64,000 bases of DNA. It comes from Desulfovibrio sp. UIB00 (lineage in GTDB: Bacteria > Desulfobacterota > Desulfovibrionia > Desulfovibrionales > Desulfovibrionaceae). This document shows, one piece after another, positions 59,990 to 64,000 of the stretch (the stretch's first letter is position 1; each line of letters opens with the position of its first letter). Made by a program: the position numbers and the translations under genes. The notes beneath the pieces were generated by a model. The model saw nothing but the letters and a program-made list of their open reading frames with translations. It did not search any database and was not told the DNA's origin. The stretch is taken from the NCBI RefSeq assembly GCF_022508225.1, contig NZ_JAETXJ010000003.1, positions 181,556 through 245,555 of the forward strand. Direction: 5' to 3'.

Positions 59990-60921
59990 GCCTGCCCCCT
60001 GGCGCGCAGGCGCGGATCAATGACTGCGCACAAGATGTCCACCAGCAGGTTGCAGCCCACAAACATCACGGCCATCAGCAGCACATAGGCCTGAATAACG
60101 GGGAAATCGCGGTTAAAAATGGCGGTGACGCACAGCCAGCCGAGGCCGGGCCAGGCGAAAATGGTTTCTACCACAAAAGTTCCGGCCATGAGCTTTGGCA
60201 GCGACATACCGAGCCCGGTCAGGGTGGATTGCAGGGAATTGCGAAATATATGACGCCAGATCATGCCCCGCGTGAGGCCCCTTGCCCGCGCATAGAGCAC
60301 GGAAGGCTTCTGCTTGTTCAGCACCATGCTATTACGCAGAAGCCGCGCATAGGTGGAAATATAGGACAAGGAGAGTGTCGCTGCGGGCAGAATGACCGAG
60401 CTTGCGCCCTGCATGCCGCTGGTGGGCAACCAGTTGAGCTTGACGGAAAAGAGCCACATGAGCAGTAGCCCGGCCCAGAAACCGGGCGTGGCCGTGCCAA
60501 GAAAAATGAAACTCCGCAACAGGTAATCCACGGTGCGCCCCTCATACATGGCGCACAAAAAAGCCATGCCCACGCTGCACACCGCCATGAACAAGGTTGC
60601 CGTCAGCGCCAGCCACAAGGTGGGGGGCAGCGCCCGGGCCAGCTCCTGCGCAACGGGCTTGTTGTCCACATAGCGCCTGCCCAGATCGCCCTGCGCTACA
60701 GCGCACATCCAGTCCGCATAGCGCGTCATAAAAGGCTTGTTGAGACCAAGCTGCTCACGCGTGAGCGCCAGCACTTCATCCGTGGGCACTATCTCATTGA
60801 CGCGGACTGCCACCTCGGCCGGATCGCTTGGGCTGAGCTGGATGATGACGAATGAAACAAAGGAAATCCCCAGCAAAAGCGGGATTGTCAGCAAAAGGCG
60901 GCGTAGAATGTATGCTTTCAT
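59986..60921 (-). CDS. nikB: Nickel ABC transporter permease NikB
   Basis: This 311-residue permease has six helices and an N-terminal helix LLLTIPLLLGISFVSFVI. ARGLTRGMIWRHIFRNSLQS is the EAA loop near residue 234. Length and arrangement agree with E. coli NikB. It lies 65 bases after nikA; no clear ribosome-binding site is visible. Confidence 0.9.
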   Translation of the reverse strand: MKAYILRRLLLTIPLLLGISFVSFVIIQLSPSDPAEVAVRVNEIVPTDEVLALTREQLGLNKPFMTRYADWMCAVAQGDLGRRYVDNKPVAQELARALPPTLWLALTATLFMAVCSVGMAFLCAMYEGRTVDYLLRSFIFLGTATPGFWAGLLLMWLFSVKLNWLPTSGMQGASSVILPAATLSLSYISTYARLLRNSMVLNKQKPSVLYARARGLTRGMIWRHIFRNSLQSTLTGLGMSLPKLMAGTFVVETIFAWPGLGWLCVTAIFNRDFPVIQAYVLLMAVMFVGCNLLVDILCAVIDPRLRARGQA

Positions 60922-60986
60922 ATATGTGGAGCATGGGGCACGGCCTCGCGCTGTGCAAAGCCGCGCCCCCGAACTGTGCCTGCTTT

Positions 60987-62585
60987 CTAGCGGGCGGGGG
61001 TGTTCTCGAAATACATTTTTTCAAAGGGTACTTCGTACTGCGACACGCCGAATCCAACGCCCTGCAATGCTTTGGAATGCACTGCCTTGGTGCGCGAGTA
61101 TGAAATGGGAATATACACGCCCTCGTCATGCACGTAGGTCAGAATTTCCTTGTACATGGCCTTGCGGGTGGCTTCATTTGGCTCGATCATGAGCTGGCTG
61201 ATGGTTTTATCCAGCCATTCCTTGCGTTCCATGCCCACCTGCGCCTGATAATCGCCGTGCGCGGGGATGCGCCAGGACGAAAGATAGGACTGCGGGTCAT
61301 AGGGGGTTCCCCACGAAAGCGAGTATTGCAATTCAAAATCGCCAGTGCGCTGACGGTCAAGAAATGCCTGCTTTTCCTCGCCGATGATCTTCATTTCTAT
61401 GCCGACCTTTTTCAGATCGCTCTGCACGTATTCGGCAAGGGTGCGCTCCTGCGCGTTCTGCGAATTATAATACAGGCGCACTATGGCCTTTTGCCCGTCC
61501 TTGGCGCGCAAGCCATCGGGGCCGAGCTTCCAGCCAGCAGCCTCAAGCATGGCTGCGGCTTTTGCCGGGTCATAGCCGCGCGCGGGCAGGCCAAGGTCGC
61601 AATAGGGCACAGTGGACGAAATAAGCGTGTCGGCCACACTTTCCGTGCCGTTCAGAACGCCGTCCACAATGGCCTGCTTGTTGACCGCATATTGCAGGGC
61701 CATGCGCACTGCGCGGTCCTTGGTCACAGGCTGGTGCGCGTTGAGCAGGATAGCGCGCGAGGCAATGGGCTTGCTGATTAGGGTGGCGTACTTGCCTTCT
61801 TTTTGCAGCGCGTTAAAGGCGTCCATGTTCAGCATGTCGCCGTCTGCGCCAAAAACAAGGTCAATTTCACCCTTTTGCAGGGCAAGCATGATGGTCTGGT
61901 GGTCAGGCATGACGCGCCAGCGCACGGCCTGCAGCTTGGGCTGAGCGCCCCAGTAATTCTTGTTGGCCGTAAACAGCGCGTACTGCTTGTCCTTATGTTC
62001 GGTCAGCACCCAGGGGCCAGTGCCCACATAGCCGGAAACGCCGTCCTTGGTCTGACCGTTGATAAAGCAGTTGGGTGAAATCATGCGGAAAGGCCGCACA
62101 AGCCCCAGCTCCACCAGGGTGGGATAGTACGGGTGCTTGAGCACAAGCCTGTATGTGTGCGTGTCCACAACTTCGTTGCGCTCGATTTCGTTCACCATAT
62201 CAAGCCATGCGTGGCGCGGCTTGTTGGCAACAATGGCGTCCATGTTCAGCTTGACGGCGGCGGCGTCAAATGGCGCACCATCAGTAAAAGTCACGCCCTT
62301 GCGCAAATGGAATGTGTACACGCGGCCATCGGGCGAAATTTCCCAGCTTTCGGCAAGGCAGGGCTTCACACCCTCAGGGGTATTCACCACCAGCGGCTCA
62401 AAAACCATATTCTGGGCGGCCATTTCCCCGGAGTAAAGATGGGGATTGATGATGCGTATGTCCTTGGTGCTGGCGTAGACCATTTCGGTACGCTGCGCCT
62501 GGGCAGTGGATTTTTCATCATTCTGGCAGGCGGATATGTTCAGGCAGCAGATCAGGGCCGCCAGTACAAAACCGATTTTTCGCAT
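60987..62585 (-). CDS. nikA: Nickel-binding lipoprotein NikA
   Basis: This 532-residue substrate-binding protein captures nickel, or nickel-chelate complexes, for import. Features resembling E. coli NikA include INPHLYSGEMAAQNMVFEPL, CLAESWEISPDGRVYTFHL, GYVGTGPWVL and SLSWGTPYDPQSYLSSWRIP. Unlike E. coli NikA, it has a lipobox (CLNISAC), so it is probably anchored to the membrane. The ATG at 62585 has GGAG six bases upstream; the frame extends to 62702. Confidence 0.92.
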   Translation of the reverse strand: MRKIGFVLAALICCLNISACQNDEKSTAQAQRTEMVYASTKDIRIINPHLYSGEMAAQNMVFEPLVVNTPEGVKPCLAESWEISPDGRVYTFHLRKGVTFTDGAPFDAAAVKLNMDAIVANKPRHAWLDMVNEIERNEVVDTHTYRLVLKHPYYPTLVELGLVRPFRMISPNCFINGQTKDGVSGYVGTGPWVLTEHKDKQYALFTANKNYWGAQPKLQAVRWRVMPDHQTIMLALQKGEIDLVFGADGDMLNMDAFNALQKEGKYATLISKPIASRAILLNAHQPVTKDRAVRMALQYAVNKQAIVDGVLNGTESVADTLISSTVPYCDLGLPARGYDPAKAAAMLEAAGWKLGPDGLRAKDGQKAIVRLYYNSQNAQERTLAEYVQSDLKKVGIEMKIIGEEKQAFLDRQRTGDFELQYSLSWGTPYDPQSYLSSWRIPAHGDYQAQVGMERKEWLDKTISQLMIEPNEATRKAMYKEILTYVHDEGVYIPISYSRTKAVHSKALQGVGFGVSQYEVPFEKMYFENTPAR

Positions 62586-62732
62586 ATCGCGCTCCATGCG
62601 GCGAGGCAGATTTAGGGGTTGACAGTAGTAGCACTTTTTCTGCAAAGATAACATCGCCGTTGCAAGCAAATTCAGTAGCACGAACTGACAAAACGTGTCC
62701 ATATAAAATCTTACGTCACTATCGGGGGAACG

Positions 62733-64000
62733 ATGCGGAAAAAAGTTTTATCGCTTCTGGCTGCCGCAGCCTTGCTGCCGGGCCTTGCCGCCACTGCGCA
62801 GGCTGTGGACTTCAAGACCAAGGGCGTCTGGATCATGAATTTTGAATATGGCGGCGGCGGCAATTTTATGGAACGGGGGCGCTCTATCAATGGCGTGCAG
62901 GCCAACCGCACCACAGGTTGGGGCCGTTATAATGAAGACCAGTTCGAGGCCAAGTCGCGTGTGCGCCTTCAGCTTGACGCCGTGGCATCAGAAGCGCTTT
63001 CCGGCACCGTATACTTTGAAATTGGCCGCCAGTACTGGGGGCAGTCCGGCAACAAGTCCGGCGCGGCTCTGGGGGCCGACGGCAACAACGTCATCAAGAT
63101 CAAGCACAGTTACCTTGACTGGACCATGCCGCAAACCGATGTAAAGGTTCGCATGGGCATTCAGCGTATCTTTCTGCCGGACTACGTGACCGAAGCCTCG
63201 CAGGCCTTTGACGCCGACACCGCAGGCATAACGGTTTCCGTGCCCGTGAACGAACACCTCTCGCTCACAGGATTCTGGGCGCGCGCCTACAATGACAACT
63301 GGGCCGGCAATGACAATTCTCCACAGAACTATCTGGACAACTTTGATCTTTTCGGCCTTACCGCTCCCCTGCGTTTTGAAGGCGTCAACATCACGCCCTG
63401 GGGCCTTGTGGGCGCATTTGGCAGCAACACCTTTCGCAAGAACAATGATTTTTACGGCAAGAACAACGATGGCGCGGGCGCGCTGGGCGTAGCCCCCGCC
63501 ACCTATGCCCTCAGTAACGGAAAGGTCGGGCGGCAGATCGCCAATGCCTATTCCACCATTTTCTGGGCGGGCCTGACAGGCGAAGCCGTGGCCTGGAATC
63601 CCTTCCGGCTGGCGTGGAGCTTTAACTACGGGCAGTCGGACACAGGCGTTGAAACCCTGAACCGCAAGGGCTGGTACGGCTCCCTGTTGGCAGAATACAG
63701 CATGGATTGGGGTGTGCCCGGTATCTACGGCTGGTATACAAGCGGCGACGACGGCAACGTGAAAAACGGCTCCGAGCGCATGCCCACCATTGAAGCCAAC
63801 AACGAAAGCACCAACGGGCTGGACAGCTTTGGTACGCTTGGCACACTCACCCTTGGGCGCGATACCCTGCTTGGCTCCACCTTTGTGGGAACCTGGGGCG
63901 TGGGCGCGCGGGTCAAGGACGTGAGCTTTCTGGACAAGCTCAAGCACACCTTCCACGCTAACCTGCTTGGCGGCACCAACAGCCCCACCATGGCCAAGTA
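62733..64000 (+). CDS. Outer-membrane homotrimeric porin (Desulfovibrio type), cut by the window end
   Basis: This open frame has a signal peptide MRKKVLSLLAAAALLPGLAA with cleavage near TAQA-VDF. The mature protein is beta-barrel-like, with alternating hydrophobic residues and many aromatic ends: YFEIGRQYWGQSG, FWARAYNDNWAGND, EAVAWNPFRLAWSFNYGQSD. It resembles the abundant porins of Desulfovibrio. The ATG has GGGGGA four bases upstream. The 3' end is not in the window, with no stop reached after 422 codons. It is divergent from nikA. Confidence 0.85.
   Translation, partial: MRKKVLSLLAAAALLPGLAATAQAVDFKTKGVWIMNFEYGGGGNFMERGRSINGVQANRTTGWGRYNEDQFEAKSRVRLQLDAVASEALSGTVYFEIGRQYWGQSGNKSGAALGADGNNVIKIKHSYLDWTMPQTDVKVRMGIQRIFLPDYVTEASQAFDADTAGITVSVPVNEHLSLTGFWARAYNDNWAGNDNSPQNYLDNFDLFGLTAPLRFEGVNITPWGLVGAFGSNTFRKNNDFYGKNNDGAGALGVAPATYALSNGKVGRQIANAYSTIFWAGLTGEAVAWNPFRLAWSFNYGQSDTGVETLNRKGWYGSLLAEYSMDWGVPGIYGWYTSGDDGNVKNGSERMPTIEANNESTNGLDSFGTLGTLTLGRDTLLGSTFVGTWGVGARVKDVSFLDKLKHTFHANLLGGTNSPTMAK

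Noticed and set aside
1..64000. CRISPR arrays, tRNA or rRNA genes, insertion sequences
   Set aside because: No regularly spaced repeats, no cloverleaf apart from the tmRNA ends, no rRNA-like sequence and no transposase or terminal repeats were seen.

Overview
The window reads as a chromosomal segment of a sulfate-reducing deltaproteobacterium, very probably a Desulfovibrio. The main clues are a periplasmic two-subunit [FeFe]-hydrogenase with Tat signal, all three H-cluster maturases, a Complex I operon without the NADH-dehydrogenase module, a tmRNA tag reading ANNDYDYAYAA, and a porin of the Desulfovibrio homotrimeric type. Most of the sequence is GC-rich; a few AT-rich stretches (the cat gene, the region upstream of nuoA, the hydF-hydE gap) stand out.

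Layout. 1-9.5 kb holds housekeeping and repair genes: phosphoglucomutase (pgm), a convergent pseudouridine synthase, rdgC with a partner gene, two orphan peptide-type ABC permeases, recN, a small unknown gene and tmRNA (ssrA). 9.6-26.2 kb is one tightly packed minus-strand operon of 17 genes that makes and exports an aryl-polyene-like lipid. It has two acyl carrier proteins, three ketosynthases plus a chain-length factor, a ketoreductase, two hotdog dehydratases, a thioesterase and an AMP-ligase. It also has two acyltransferases, a glycosyltransferase, a LolA-like carrier, an MMPL exporter, two lipoproteins and a phytoene-desaturase-like flavoenzyme. 26.3-36.7 kb is an accessory stretch: a 55-residue lipoprotein, two secreted proteins of unknown role, lemA with a DUF2207 protein, a chloramphenicol acetyltransferase, a hipBA pair, a WYL regulator with a divergent NTF2-like gene, and a ferredoxin-nitroreductase fusion.

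36.8-48.4 kb (minus strand) is nuoABCDHIJK followed by an extra MrpD-like antiporter subunit, an 83-residue membrane protein, and nuoLMN. 49.0-56.6 kb (minus strand) is aspA-hydF, hydE-hydA-hydB and hydG, so hydrogenase structural genes, all maturases and an ammonia-lyase sit together. 56.7-62.6 kb (minus strand) is nikABCDE plus a methyltransferase, and the window ends inside a divergent porin gene.

How the parts fit: HydAB oxidises periplasmic H2 and HydEFG build its H-cluster. The Complex I lacks NuoEFG, so it must take electrons from a donor other than direct NADH (ferredoxin is the usual suggestion). The polyene operon probably decorates the outer membrane with a conjugated lipid. No CRISPR array, tRNA, rRNA or insertion sequence was recognised.
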